64,000 bases of DNA, from contig NZ_SMAJ01000014.1 in the NCBI RefSeq assembly GCF_004346225.1, positions 1-64,000 on the forward strand. Reading direction: 5' to 3'. Under the pieces are notes generated by a model, which worked only from the letters and a program-made list of their open reading frames with translations, was not told the DNA's origin and made no database searches. Origin of the DNA: Paralcaligenes ureilyticus (GTDB taxonomy: Bacteria; Pseudomonadota; Gammaproteobacteria; Burkholderiales; Burkholderiaceae_B). The stretch's first letter is position 1. Each line of letters opens with the position of its first letter. The translations under genes were made by a program, and so were the position numbers. Below, piece by piece: positions 36,618 to 44,187 of this stretch.

Positions 36618-38846
36618 ATGGAATTGAAGAATAGGGCTCGAACCATGCAAAGTACATTTCTGAACGAAAAAGAGGGGAAATCGCTGTTAAGTAAGTTTGG
36701 CGTGGATGTTCCCAAATCATTTATTGCTGACAGTGTTGAATGTGTTTCGCGGAAAATCGGCTCGTTAACCGCACCCTTTGTTGTCAAAGTCGTCTCTGAA
36801 GACATTCTTCATAAATCGGACGCGGGGGGGGTAGCGATTAATTTGAACACGGCGTTCGAAGTGGTCGAGGCCATCAGGCGCATGCAAGCGATCCCCGTTA
36901 TTGCTGCGGCGCGTATTGATGGATGGCTTGTGGAAGAAATGATTCCTTCGGGCATGGAGGTTGCGATCGGCGGCTTTTATGATCGTCAATTCGGGCCGAT
37001 ACTAATGTTGGGCCTGGGAGGTATCTATATCGAACTATTGAAGGACATTACTTTCCGAATCTGCCCCATTACCGAGCAGGACGCATGGGAAATGATCGAC
37101 AGCCTTCAGACGCGAAAGCTGCTTGATGGCTTTCGTGGGGGTACTGTTTACGACAAACAGCTGTTAGTTCAGGGCTTGCTTAAGATTGGCGGCAAGGGCG
37201 GTCTGTTCATGACGCATCAGAATATGATTTCTGAGCTTGATATTAATCCGCTAATTCTTACCGGTTCTCGCCTTGTCGCGGTAGACGCACGAATTATTCA
37301 AAAAAATCCAAACGAGACAAGAGAAATGTCACCTGTCGGTAGTGTGGCTGGTACCGATGTTGACGTGGTCAAGAAGTTCAAGCCGTTGTTTTTTCCGAAA
37401 AACGTGGCGGTATTAGGTGCGTCGGCTAAAGATGTAATCATCGCCAACACGTTCATCCGTCGTTTGAAAGAATTTGGTTTTTCAGGAAACATCTATCCTA
37501 TTCACCCGAAAGCGGAAGAAATTGAAGGCTTGAAGGCATATCCAAGCCTGTCTAGCGCGCCCAACGACATTGATTATGCATATGTGGCAATTAGCGCGGA
37601 GCGCATATTGCAGTCCATCGATCTTCCATCGGGGAAATGTAAATTCATTCAAATTATCAGCTCTGGTTTCGCTGAAACCGAACAAGGCTGGCAGCAACAA
37701 GAGCAATTGCTACGCGTTGCACGCCGGTCGAAAATTCGATTATTGGGCCCGAATTGCCTTGGAACCTATTCCCCTGTAGGAAAGCTTACGTTTCCAAAAG
37801 ACGCGCCGACAGACGGTGGAACCATAGGAGTGGTGTCCCAATCCGGGGGGTTATCAACAGACATCATTAAGCGTGGACAATGGCGCGGCTTACGTTTTAG
37901 CGGGCTGGTCACCATTGGCAATAGCATTGACGTAAAGCCGGTGGAATTGCTCGAGTATTTCCTGTCCGACCCGGCTACCAACGCTATAGGCCTATATATT
38001 GAAGATATTAAGGACGGTCGGGCCGTGTTCGATCTATTAAGGAATACTCGCGATCTTAAGCCGATTGTTATTTTGCGCGGCGGCGCAACCAGGCAAGGGC
38101 GTCTGGCTGCTCAATCGCACACGGGGGCGCTGGCATCGGGCGACGAGGCGTGGGTCGCTTTATCAGAACAGACTGTTGTGGAACTTGTCGATACGGTTGA
38201 TGAATTCATTAACGCGTTACTTGCTCTACAGTTTCTGCAATTGCGTACCATGGCACCTACCCACAAGGTAGTGCTGTTCGGTAACGGAGGCGGTTCCAGC
38301 GTATTGGGGGCCGATTGTTTTGCGCGCTCGGGCTTGGATGTGTCGCCTTTCGCGCTTGAAACAATTACCAAGTTGGAAGAAATTGGTTTCCCGCCGGGAA
38401 CCAGTGTTATCAATCCGATCGATACTCCGGTGCGTACGTTGCAAGAAAAGGAAGGTTTTATCGCCAAGGAAATCCTTGACATCGTTTACGACGAAGCGAA
38501 GCCGGATGCCGTTGCGATGCATTTGAACTTGGCAGCGTTTTCCGGACGCGGTACGAGCAATCCGCTACAGAACTTGATCGACATCATCACTCAGACCAAG
38601 CGAGTGCGCGGTGCGGACACGCACTTTGTTCTGGCGCTTCGAAGTGATCGTTCTGAAGAGCTTGATGCATTGCGACGCGAATATATCGAATTGGCCCGAA
38701 TAGCCGGCATTCCTGTTTACGATGAAATTGTCGATATGGCCAAAGCGTTGCGAATTGTCAGTAACCTGGAGCGCAAGATGATTTTGCACAGTAGTCAGGT
38801 TTGGGCCGATCCTCAAGACGTCGGTTTGCTTTCCATACCCGCGTAA
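36618..38846 (+). CDS. acyl-CoA synthetase (NDP-forming), fused ATP-grasp and CoA-ligase domains
   Basis: 742 residues (733 from the ATG at 36645). Order: ATP-grasp (about 5-230: APFVVKVVSEDILHKSDAGG, MLGLGGIYIELLKD, SELDINPLI), CoA-binding (about 255-345: FFPKNVAVLGASAKD), then ligase domains (LLGPNCLGTYSP, VVSQSGGLSTDII, AAQSHTGALASGDEAW with the phosphorylated His). It makes an acyl-CoA from acid, CoA and ATP with ADP release, or runs in reverse. It starts 19 nt after the carboxyltransferase, suggesting it activates the acid that is carboxylated or conserves energy from the product. Confidence 0.9.
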   Translation: MELKNRARTMQSTFLNEKEGKSLLSKFGVDVPKSFIADSVECVSRKIGSLTAPFVVKVVSEDILHKSDAGGVAINLNTAFEVVEAIRRMQAIPVIAAARIDGWLVEEMIPSGMEVAIGGFYDRQFGPILMLGLGGIYIELLKDITFRICPITEQDAWEMIDSLQTRKLLDGFRGGTVYDKQLLVQGLLKIGGKGGLFMTHQNMISELDINPLILTGSRLVAVDARIIQKNPNETREMSPVGSVAGTDVDVVKKFKPLFFPKNVAVLGASAKDVIIANTFIRRLKEFGFSGNIYPIHPKAEEIEGLKAYPSLSSAPNDIDYAYVAISAERILQSIDLPSGKCKFIQIISSGFAETEQGWQQQEQLLRVARRSKIRLLGPNCLGTYSPVGKLTFPKDAPTDGGTIGVVSQSGGLSTDIIKRGQWRGLRFSGLVTIGNSIDVKPVELLEYFLSDPATNAIGLYIEDIKDGRAVFDLLRNTRDLKPIVILRGGATRQGRLAAQSHTGALASGDEAWVALSEQTVVELVDTVDEFINALLALQFLQLRTMAPTHKVVLFGNGGGSSVLGADCFARSGLDVSPFALETITKLEEIGFPPGTSVINPIDTPVRTLQEKEGFIAKEILDIVYDEAKPDAVAMHLNLAAFSGRGTSNPLQNLIDIITQTKRVRGADTHFVLALRSDRSEELDALRREYIELARIAGIPVYDEIVDMAKALRIVSNLERKMILHSSQVWADPQDVGLLSIPA

Positions 38847-38996
38847 TTCTAGACGGCTTTTTTGCAGCTACCTATTTGTTTGAATCGCGGCTTGCAGCGT
38901 GCTCACTATACGGAGTCGTCTAAAATCGACGATCAAGAAAAAAGTGATTCTATAGTCGAGGGAAAAGTGATTCTAAATAATGGTAGATCGGGACTT

Positions 38997-39908
38997 ATGA
39001 TTAATGACTTGCAGGCCTTAGGCTTTACGGTATATGAGGCCAAAATTTATCTTGAGACCTTGCAGGCAGCCGGCGTGCCCAAAACAGCATACGAAATTGC
39101 CAAGATGTCAGGGGTGCCGCGAACCAATACCTACAGTGCCTTGGACGTTCTGACACGCAAAGGTGCGGTTTTGCCTGTTACCGAAAACCCCACTAGCTAC
39201 GTTGCGGCTAGCGCTAAAGTGGTCTTTGAGAAAGTAGCGACCCAGACCAACAAATTATGTGAACGACTAGTAGCCCGTCTTGAAAGTCTCGAACCTAAGG
39301 TCGAAAATCAGTATGTATGGATTCTTCGCGGCGAGGAAAATATCGACATCGAGATTCAAAAATTGCTTAAGTCCCCCAAGGAATCAATCTGGATTAAAGC
39401 TTCGGACACCGTGTTGCGTAAGCATGCAGCGGCATTGAAAAAAGCTGCGCAGAAAAAGGGAATGAAAGTCGTCATTATCTTGTTCGGCACTGATAAGGCA
39501 GAATTTGAATACAACGATAATTGTAGAGTTTATATCCACGAGAACGACGGCACCCGCATGGGCAAGGCAGACAATCTTTTTACAATCGTCGTTGACCACA
39601 ACGAGATGATTACCGTGAATGCTGATGGTGAATTTATCGGTGCCAGAACACAGAGTCCTCCCGTCGTGACGATGGCGCTTTCGTTAATTCGTCATGATTA
39701 CTATATGGCAGAAATTTTTCAAAAATTTGGCAATGAAATCACAGAAGAGTTTGGTCAGTATTTAATGAAATTGAGGTTGAATGCCTACACTGCGGATCAG
39801 GTGAATTCATTTTATGAGAACACAGGGCTTAAACCCCGGGTGGGCTCGTTGACAGAGTCGTATGGTCGAGGTCGAAGTCGAAATGGCCGTGGGCAGATTC
39901 GTGATTAA
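38997..39908 (+). CDS. TrmB-like transcriptional regulator
   Basis: 303 residues from the ATG at 38997; the open frame reaches back to 38862 without a likely start. N-terminal winged helix: LQALGFTVYEAKIYLETLQA and YEIAKMSGVPRTNTYSALDV, matching the TrmB helix-turn-helix. The rest resembles the phospholipase-D-like effector part of TrmB proteins (VWILRGEENIDIEIQKLL, WIKASDTVLRKHAAALKK). The C-terminal tail is Arg/Gly-rich. TrmB proteins are best known in archaea and Gram-positives. It sits inside the cluster between the synthetase and the carrier gene and probably controls it. Confidence 0.78.
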   Translation: MINDLQALGFTVYEAKIYLETLQAAGVPKTAYEIAKMSGVPRTNTYSALDVLTRKGAVLPVTENPTSYVAASAKVVFEKVATQTNKLCERLVARLESLEPKVENQYVWILRGEENIDIEIQKLLKSPKESIWIKASDTVLRKHAAALKKAAQKKGMKVVIILFGTDKAEFEYNDNCRVYIHENDGTRMGKADNLFTIVVDHNEMITVNADGEFIGARTQSPPVVTMALSLIRHDYYMAEIFQKFGNEITEEFGQYLMKLRLNAYTADQVNSFYENTGLKPRVGSLTESYGRGRSRNGRGQIRD

Positions 39909-39949
39909 CGGCGACGTTAATAATGTGATTGGACGTCCTCTCTGATTAT

Positions 39950-39969
39950 GTGGTTGCTATTGCAACTAC
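39950..39969. promoter_or_regulatory. candidate operator 3 of carboxylase cluster 2
   Basis: GTGGTTGCTATTGCAACTAC contains GTTGC, TATT, GCAAC as an inverted repeat (39953-39966). It lies 71 nt before the biotin carrier start. It shares GTGGTTG(C/T)TATT with the site at 33948-33964 (minus strand) and GTGGTTGC with 31897. Confidence 0.45.
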
Positions 39970-40039
39970 TATCAATTTCATCTATTATTTATATCAAATA
40001 AAGCAGTAGAGCAACTATTCAGATGAACTGGAGCGGGCA

Positions 40040-40261
40040 ATGGCAACTGTAGACATCAAAACGGAAATCACAGGCAATGTATGGAAAATTCTGGTCAAGA
40101 TTGGGGACGCGGTTGCTGAAGACGAACCGCTGATGATCCTGGAATCGATGAAAATGGAAATCCCTGTTGTGGCCGTCGAAAATGGAATCGTGAAGGAAAT
40201 TTTGGTGAGTGAAGAGGATACCGTACGCGAAGGATCAGTCGTTGCCCGCATTACCGCGTGA
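40040..40261 (+). CDS. small biotin carboxyl carrier protein, cluster 2
   Basis: 73 residues, a stand-alone biotinyl domain. ITGNVWKILVKIGDAVAEDE and LMILESMKMEIPV carry the biotinylated lysine in the usual MKM motif, with the hairpin partner DTVREGSVVARI. GGAG precedes the start. It is the carrier for the carboxylase of this cluster; its small size resembles the gamma/carrier subunits of decarboxylases rather than AccB. Confidence 0.93.
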   Translation: MATVDIKTEITGNVWKILVKIGDAVAEDEPLMILESMKMEIPVVAVENGIVKEILVSEEDTVREGSVVARITA

Positions 40262-40273
40262 TAGGAAGCAGAC

Positions 40274-41638
40274 ATGAAACCTATTAAGAAGCTGTTGATT
40301 GCTAATCGCGGTGAAATTGCGTGTCGCGTCATTCGCGCATGCAAGAGACTGGGCATATCCAGCGTAGCTGTTTATTCGGATGCGGACGCCGAGGCGCTCC
40401 ATGTGAAGCAGGCCGATGAAAGCGTTCATATCGGCCCATCCAAAAGTGCACATAGCTATTTGGACATAGGAAAAATTCTTGCAGCGGCTAAGCAGGTCGG
40501 CGCAGACGCGATCCATCCTGGCTATGGATTCCTGTCTGAGAATGCTGAATTTGCGACTGCGGTAATAGAAAGCGGCATTGTTTGGATAGGGCCTGATCCA
40601 GCCTCAATTAGGAACATGGGCGACAAGCAGAAGGCGCGCGACATTGCGGTTGCAGCCCATGTGCCGGTCGTCCCCGGGAGTATCCGATTTAGATCCGATA
40701 ATATGGATAAGCTCCATGTCGAAGCCAACAGGGTTGGTTTCCCGTTACTGGTGAAAGCGGCGGCAGGCGGCGGTGGAATTGGGATGAAGCATGTATCGAA
40801 ACCGGAAGACCTTCAGGCGGCGGTTGTCGCCACCCAGTCCTTAGCCAAAAGTGCATTCGGCAATGCAGACGTTTTTTTAGAGAAATACATACCTAACGCG
40901 CGACACGTGGAAATTCAAATATTTGGTTTTCCAGGCGGAGCTGTTCATTTCTATGAACGTGATTGCTCGACCCAGCGTCGTTTTCAGAAAATCATTGAAG
41001 AGTCGCCAGCGCCCAACCTAAGCCAGGAAGTCCGGCACGGCATGGTGATAGCTGCAGTCAGTTTGGCCAACAGCGTCCACTATCGAGGTGCGGGCACAGT
41101 TGAATTTATTTTGGATGTTGATACAGACGCGTATTATTTTCTGGAAATGAATACTCGCATTCAGGTCGAGCATCCGGTAACGGAAATGACTACAGACTCG
41201 GACCTTGTGTCAATGCAGATTCAACTCGCACGGGGCGATTTGGTGTTGATTGATCAAGCGTCGATTCGCCAAATGGGTCATGCCATAGAATGCCGTTTGT
41301 ATGCAGAGAACCCGGCAAAGCGGTTTATGCCGTCACCTGGTGTACTACAGCAGTTCGATTTTACTTATGCCAATCCCGCGTTCATTCGCATTGAAACTGG
41401 CTATGAGATGCAAAACGAGATTACGCCTTTCTATGATCCCATGATTGCAAAGGTAATTGCATATGGGGACAACCGGGAAGACGCTGTTAACAGGCTGCTA
41501 GCAGTCCTGGAAAATGCCAGGGTGGAAGGGATCAAAAGCAATCTGTCGTTTCTGATTGCTTGCTTGAAGGATCCGTTATTCCAGCAAGGCAAGATCACGA
41601 CCAATTTTGTGGCTGAAAATATTACGAGTCTGACTTAA
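40274..41638 (+). CDS. biotin carboxylase subunit, cluster 2
   Basis: 454 residues. IKKLLIANRGEIACRVIRAC, VKAAAGGGGIGMKHVSK (ATP loop), ERDCSTQRRFQKIIEESPAP and FLEMNTRIQVEHPVTEM show an intact ATP-grasp biotin carboxylase. It starts 12 nt after the carrier gene. Presence of this subunit argues for ATP-driven carboxylation rather than a sodium-pumping decarboxylase. Its stop codon is only 2 bases from the apparent 3' end of the group I intron on the other strand. Confidence 0.94.
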   Translation: MKPIKKLLIANRGEIACRVIRACKRLGISSVAVYSDADAEALHVKQADESVHIGPSKSAHSYLDIGKILAAAKQVGADAIHPGYGFLSENAEFATAVIESGIVWIGPDPASIRNMGDKQKARDIAVAAHVPVVPGSIRFRSDNMDKLHVEANRVGFPLLVKAAAGGGGIGMKHVSKPEDLQAAVVATQSLAKSAFGNADVFLEKYIPNARHVEIQIFGFPGGAVHFYERDCSTQRRFQKIIEESPAPNLSQEVRHGMVIAAVSLANSVHYRGAGTVEFILDVDTDAYYFLEMNTRIQVEHPVTEMTTDSDLVSMQIQLARGDLVLIDQASIRQMGHAIECRLYAENPAKRFMPSPGVLQQFDFTYANPAFIRIETGYEMQNEITPFYDPMIAKVIAYGDNREDAVNRLLAVLENARVEGIKSNLSFLIACLKDPLFQQGKITTNFVAENITSLT

Positions 41639-41640
41639 TG

Positions 41641-41853
41641 CAATGTGCATGACGATTGTCGTAGTATTAAGGGCTATACCGACTTAGACTTAGTTAGCAA
41701 CCTTAGTTGCCCGCCGCCTGCTCTCTACACCTTCCTGGCATTAAATCACTTCAGGCTTGACTCGGTATTAGCTTGGATTGTTGATCCAGGGCCTTCGCCG
41801 AGTTTGACGGACTTCATCTCAAGGGTTTTTCCCTTGAGGACTCAATTTGTTCT
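41641..41853 (-). ncRNA. group I intron (IC3-like), interrupting a tRNA-Leu anticodon loop
   Basis: Read on the minus strand the region shows the conserved core of bacterial tRNA introns such as that of Azoarcus pre-tRNA-Ile: GTCAAACTCGGCGAA, TACCGAGTCAAGCC, GGAAGGTGTAGAGAGCAGG and GTCGGTATAGCCC, in this order and spacing. P1 pairs exon GGGGACTCA with TGAGTCCTC; P2 is CTCAAGGG/CCCTTGAG; a P8-like hairpin is GCAAC-TAAG-GTTGC; a P9-like ACGA-CAA-TCGT follows. Pairing of P7 looks imperfect and no U-G pair is seen at the 5' splice site, hinting at decay. The 3' boundary is approximate. Confidence 0.82.
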
Positions 41854-41888
41854 GAGTCCCCTGCGTCTACCAATTTCACCATTCGGGC
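41854..41888 (-). tRNA. tRNA-Leu 5' exon only (truncated gene)
   Basis: The minus strand reads GCCCGAATGGTGAAATTGG followed by TAGACGCAGGGGACTC: acceptor 5' strand, leucine-type D-arm and 5' anticodon stem up to position 34 (C, so anticodon CAA or CAG). The group I intron follows directly. The 3' exon (variable arm, T-arm, ending TTCGGGC-ACCA) is absent: after the intron the sequence is the 3' end of the biotin carboxylase gene. The order Gly-Cys-Leu on this strand matches the glyW-cysT-leuZ tRNA operon type. Confidence 0.75.
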
Positions 41889-41938
41889 ACGTCCGCAGTA
41901 CCCGATCATTATTTGTATCAAACTGTGACGATGATTAA

Positions 41939-42296
41939 TGCCAAGACTCGTTTTGCACAGGATCGGTTATCAGTGCCCGCTCAAAATCAGTATATGGTCG
42001 CTGGACGAGCTGCATCGTAACTGCTGTTGCCGCGGATCAGCCAAGTGGGAAAGGTTGAAAAGAGCTCATCGCTGTCCAACCAAGGCACCCCGTACGCAGA
42101 ATCCGTTTGCTCGCCTGCCGTGCCGTTAAACTGCGAGGCCCAAGATATGGATCATAGAAGAGCAGCAGTGACCTCGGCATTTGAGAGCCTGTGCAGCCTT
42201 GGGAAGTGCACACATTATCCGAACCGCTTAAACAGATCTTTTATCCAAAAAAATCGGTTATTGCAATATTTATTTGTTTTTGCAATAATCAAACCT
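41939..42296. other. intergenic region upstream of HigBA
   Basis: About 360 bases. Open frames are present but none shows a recognisable domain. The last 40 bases hold the HigBA operator dyad. The first part should contain the promoter for the minus-strand tRNA-Leu remnant, if it was ever separately transcribed. Confidence 0.4.
42258..42288. promoter_or_regulatory. HigBA operator dyad
   Basis: TTATTGCAA (42258-42266) and TTGCAATAA (42280-42288) are exact inverted repeats separated by 13 nt, 8 nt before the toxin start. Autoregulatory operators of this kind are usual for higBA modules. Confidence 0.6.
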
Positions 42297-42578
42297 ATGC
42301 ACATCATCTCCAGGCGGCGGTTGCGCGAATTCTGGGCAATCCACCCGGGGTCCACCAATGCTCTGCTTCATTGGCACACCACGCTGGCACATGCTCAGGC
42401 AGCCGATTTCTCGGTGCTAAAGGCGGTGTTTAACACGGTAGACTGGGTGAGTGGCTATGTCGTTTTCGACGTAGGCGGCAACAAGTACCGCATCGTTGCC
42501 GATGTGGTGTTCCGATCACAGACGGTCTTTATCAAGCACATCTTTACGCATAAGGAGTACGACTCATGGAAGCCGTGA
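42297..42578 (+). CDS. higB: HigB-family mRNA interferase toxin
   Basis: 93 residues from the ATG at 42297. MHIISRRRLREFWAIHP, WVSGYVVFDVGGNKYRIVAD and FIKHIFTHKEYD match the HigB_toxin (RelE-like) family including the usual GGNKYR motif and terminal THxEYD. It would cleave mRNA on the ribosome when antitoxin is degraded. The longer frame upstream shows no similarity. Toxin-first order and a 13-nt overlap with the antitoxin are typical of higBA. Confidence 0.9.
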   Translation: MHIISRRRLREFWAIHPGSTNALLHWHTTLAHAQAADFSVLKAVFNTVDWVSGYVVFDVGGNKYRIVADVVFRSQTVFIKHIFTHKEYDSWKP

Positions 42579-43015
42579 TCCCCGACCTGACCAAGGTGGC
42601 CCGCAGCTATGGGGAGTTCCGCGCCGTAGCAGGCGTGGGCGCCATCCGCAATGAAGCGGACTACGATCGCGCCCTGACACTGATTGAGGCGATTCTGGAC
42701 GAAACTCGCGACACACCTGCGCGGGAGGATGCCATGCATCCGCTGGCTGACTTGCTGGACTTGCTGACGGCGGCAGCGCATGAGTACGAGGCCGACCACC
42801 ATGCCATCCCGGCCTCATCCCCCCGAGATGTGCTGCGCTTTCTGATGGACCAGCACGCGCTGACCCAATCCGACCTGCCCGAGGTCGGTAGCCAAAGCGT
42901 GATTTCCGAGATTCTGGCGGGCCGCAGGATGCCCAACACACGCCAGATTACAGCCTTGGTCGAGCGCTTCCATGTTAGCGCTGATGCTTTCATAGAACGT
43001 CGCGACGCACATTAA
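42566..43015 (+). CDS. higA: HigA-family antitoxin
   Basis: 149 residues. C-terminal helix-turn-helix: LRFLMDQHALTQSDLPEV, SQSVISEILAGRRMPNTRQI, TALVERFHVSADAFI. The N-terminal part (EADYDRALTLIEAILDE) is typical of the longer HigA proteins. It neutralises HigB and represses the operon. It overlaps the toxin gene by 13 nt. The module lies between an integrase remnant and the tRNA-Leu fragment, a common stabilising cargo of islands. Confidence 0.9.
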   Translation: MEAVIPDLTKVARSYGEFRAVAGVGAIRNEADYDRALTLIEAILDETRDTPAREDAMHPLADLLDLLTAAAHEYEADHHAIPASSPRDVLRFLMDQHALTQSDLPEVGSQSVISEILAGRRMPNTRQITALVERFHVSADAFIERRDAH

Positions 43016-43220
43016 CCAAAGCCAGAAGAAACAAGAGCAATTCGAAGCGCGCAATGGAACTTCACTTAAAAACGTTGCGTGAGCGCGGCGAGCCAACAAA
43101 AAAATATTCAAACGTCTATCGTGCGAGGGTTTTGCAAAGCCTGATGTCGGCGACACGTCGCCTTTTCATGTTTCCACACCAAATACCCGAAAACTGTGTT
43201 CGGGCTACGAGAAGGCGAAA

Positions 43221-43463
43221 CGGTTGCTGAAGCTATTGCCCGCCGTCGCACAAACTCAATTTTCCAACGCGCTCTTTTCCGGTAGCAAGCAACGAGTGCT
43301 GGGGATCCTATATGGCCAGCCGAGACACGTAGTTCTTATACGAACGAAGTGATCAGCCTAGCGGCCAGTGGCTCACGTGCCAGTGTGCTGGTCACATAGG
43401 CCGACAGCGGCCTGGTTACCATGAAGATGATTAGTAACGGTTGGTGTTTAACGTCAACTATCT
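43221..43463 (+). pseudogene. broken winged-helix (ArsR-like) regulator
   Basis: One frame gives LLPAVAQTQFSNALFSGSKQ then RVLGILYGQP; after a frameshift the next gives RSSYTNEVISLAASGSRA, then an in-frame stop, then ADSGLVTMKMISN. Together these follow the pattern of the small helix-turn-helix proteins (NALF...QRVLxxLFGQPxRSFYxNEVxxLAxSGSGAVQRELxRL) that often sit beside nucleotidyltransferase genes. Frameshift and stop show it is dead. Confidence 0.6.
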
Positions 43464-43695
43464 TGACCAGTGATGTCAAGGTCTTCAGCAAGCCGCGGCG
43501 TGAGGCTGGAAAAGTATTTTAAATGCCTGAACAGCCCAGTCTGTAACCAGACAATTCCACCCCATTCTAGACTATTCAACACCCGCCGGACTTGATGCGC
43601 TCCGATCTCAGTCTGATACTGCACGAAGGGAGCAATACCGTGGATAGGTGCCCAGGGGCAGGGTGCGCAAGGCCTTAGTAGTGATCGGATGCTAT

Positions 43696-43839
43696 TTATT
43701 GCATATGCTGCCAATACCTTCGGCCGCTGGTGCGAACCAGGAGGGTGAGACCTCCACGATCACTCAGCCGTCAGTCCTTTTCCCTGGCGATCGCATGGCG
43801 TAACTGCTTTTCGGTCAAGCTATTGAGCGTTGTCGCCAT
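43696..43839 (-). pseudogene. tyrosine-recombinase (integrase) N-terminal remnant
   Basis: Starting at the ATG at 43839 the frame reads MATTLNSLTEKQLRHAIARE-KD, an in-frame TGA at 43771-43773, then RLSDRGGLTLLVRTSGRRYW and a stop. This is the arm-binding N-terminal domain (DUF4102 type, DxxLSDGGGLxLLVxPSGxKxW) of P4-like integrases. The catalytic domain is missing. It lies about 210 bases downstream of tRNA-Cys in the same orientation. Confidence 0.75.
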
Positions 43840-44046
43840 ACGCGGCCTCAGATGTTGTACATTTTCCAGGAATCCTAGGAATTGTGGCCCAGGTACAAAC
43901 AGATGTACGACGTCTTTTGTACCATCCTGAAGCGGCCAGCGTGTCGGATGTCCCATGTACAACGCCGAAGGTACCCCATAAACAGGGCCTTTCGCGCATT
44001 TAAGATAACATTTTCGGGAGTGATGAATCAGGCTGAAACTAGCCGA

Positions 44047-44120
44047 TGGAGGCGCAACTCGGAATCGAACCGGGGTGGACGGATTTGCAATCCGCTGCAT
44101 GACCACTCTGCCATTGCGCC
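44047..44120 (-). tRNA. tRNA-Cys (GCA)
   Basis: The minus strand from 44120 folds as a complete cloverleaf: acceptor GGCGCAA with TTGCGCC, discriminator T and encoded CCA; anticodon loop TTGCAAA giving GCA; T-arm CCCCGGTTCGATTCCGAG. 74 nt including CCA. Its 3' end is the island attachment site, duplicated at 24165-24177. Confidence 0.95.
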
Positions 44121-44151
44121 GTAGGTACGTATACTACACGTCAGTACATGT

Positions 44152-44182
44152 AAAAAGAGGGAAGCGCCAGCGCTTCCCTCTT
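44152..44182 (-). terminator. intrinsic terminator between tRNA-Gly and tRNA-Cys
   Basis: Perfect 13-bp inverted repeat (44155-44182) with a 2-nt loop: on the minus strand AAGAGGGAAGCGC, TG, GCGCTTCCCTCTT, followed by a T-run (44156-44152). It stands just after the tRNA-Gly 3' end. Confidence 0.75.
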
Positions 44183-44187
44183 GAATT

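Larger units (their letters stand above)
24165..44059. mobile_element. probable genomic island integrated at tRNA-Cys
   Basis: About 19.9 kb between the two 13-bp repeats. It holds fragments of several transposases, truncated regulators, a HigBA module, a degraded integrase next to the tRNA, and a catabolic cluster visibly more AT-rich than the flanks. Direction of tRNA-Cys and integrase (both minus, integrase downstream) is the classical arrangement. The integrase is broken, so the island is probably fixed. It may be composite, since a truncated tRNA-Leu/intron lies inside it. Confidence 0.65.

Noticed and set aside
41645-41938. 97-codon open frame on the plus strand after the biotin carboxylase gene
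   Set aside because: It is antisense to the group I intron and tRNA-Leu 5' exon; the structured RNA explains the sequence and the frame has no domain.
43454-43714. 86-codon minus-strand open frame between the winged-helix remnant and the integrase remnant
   Set aside because: No recognisable domain or ribosome-binding site; it overlaps the integrase remnant in another frame.
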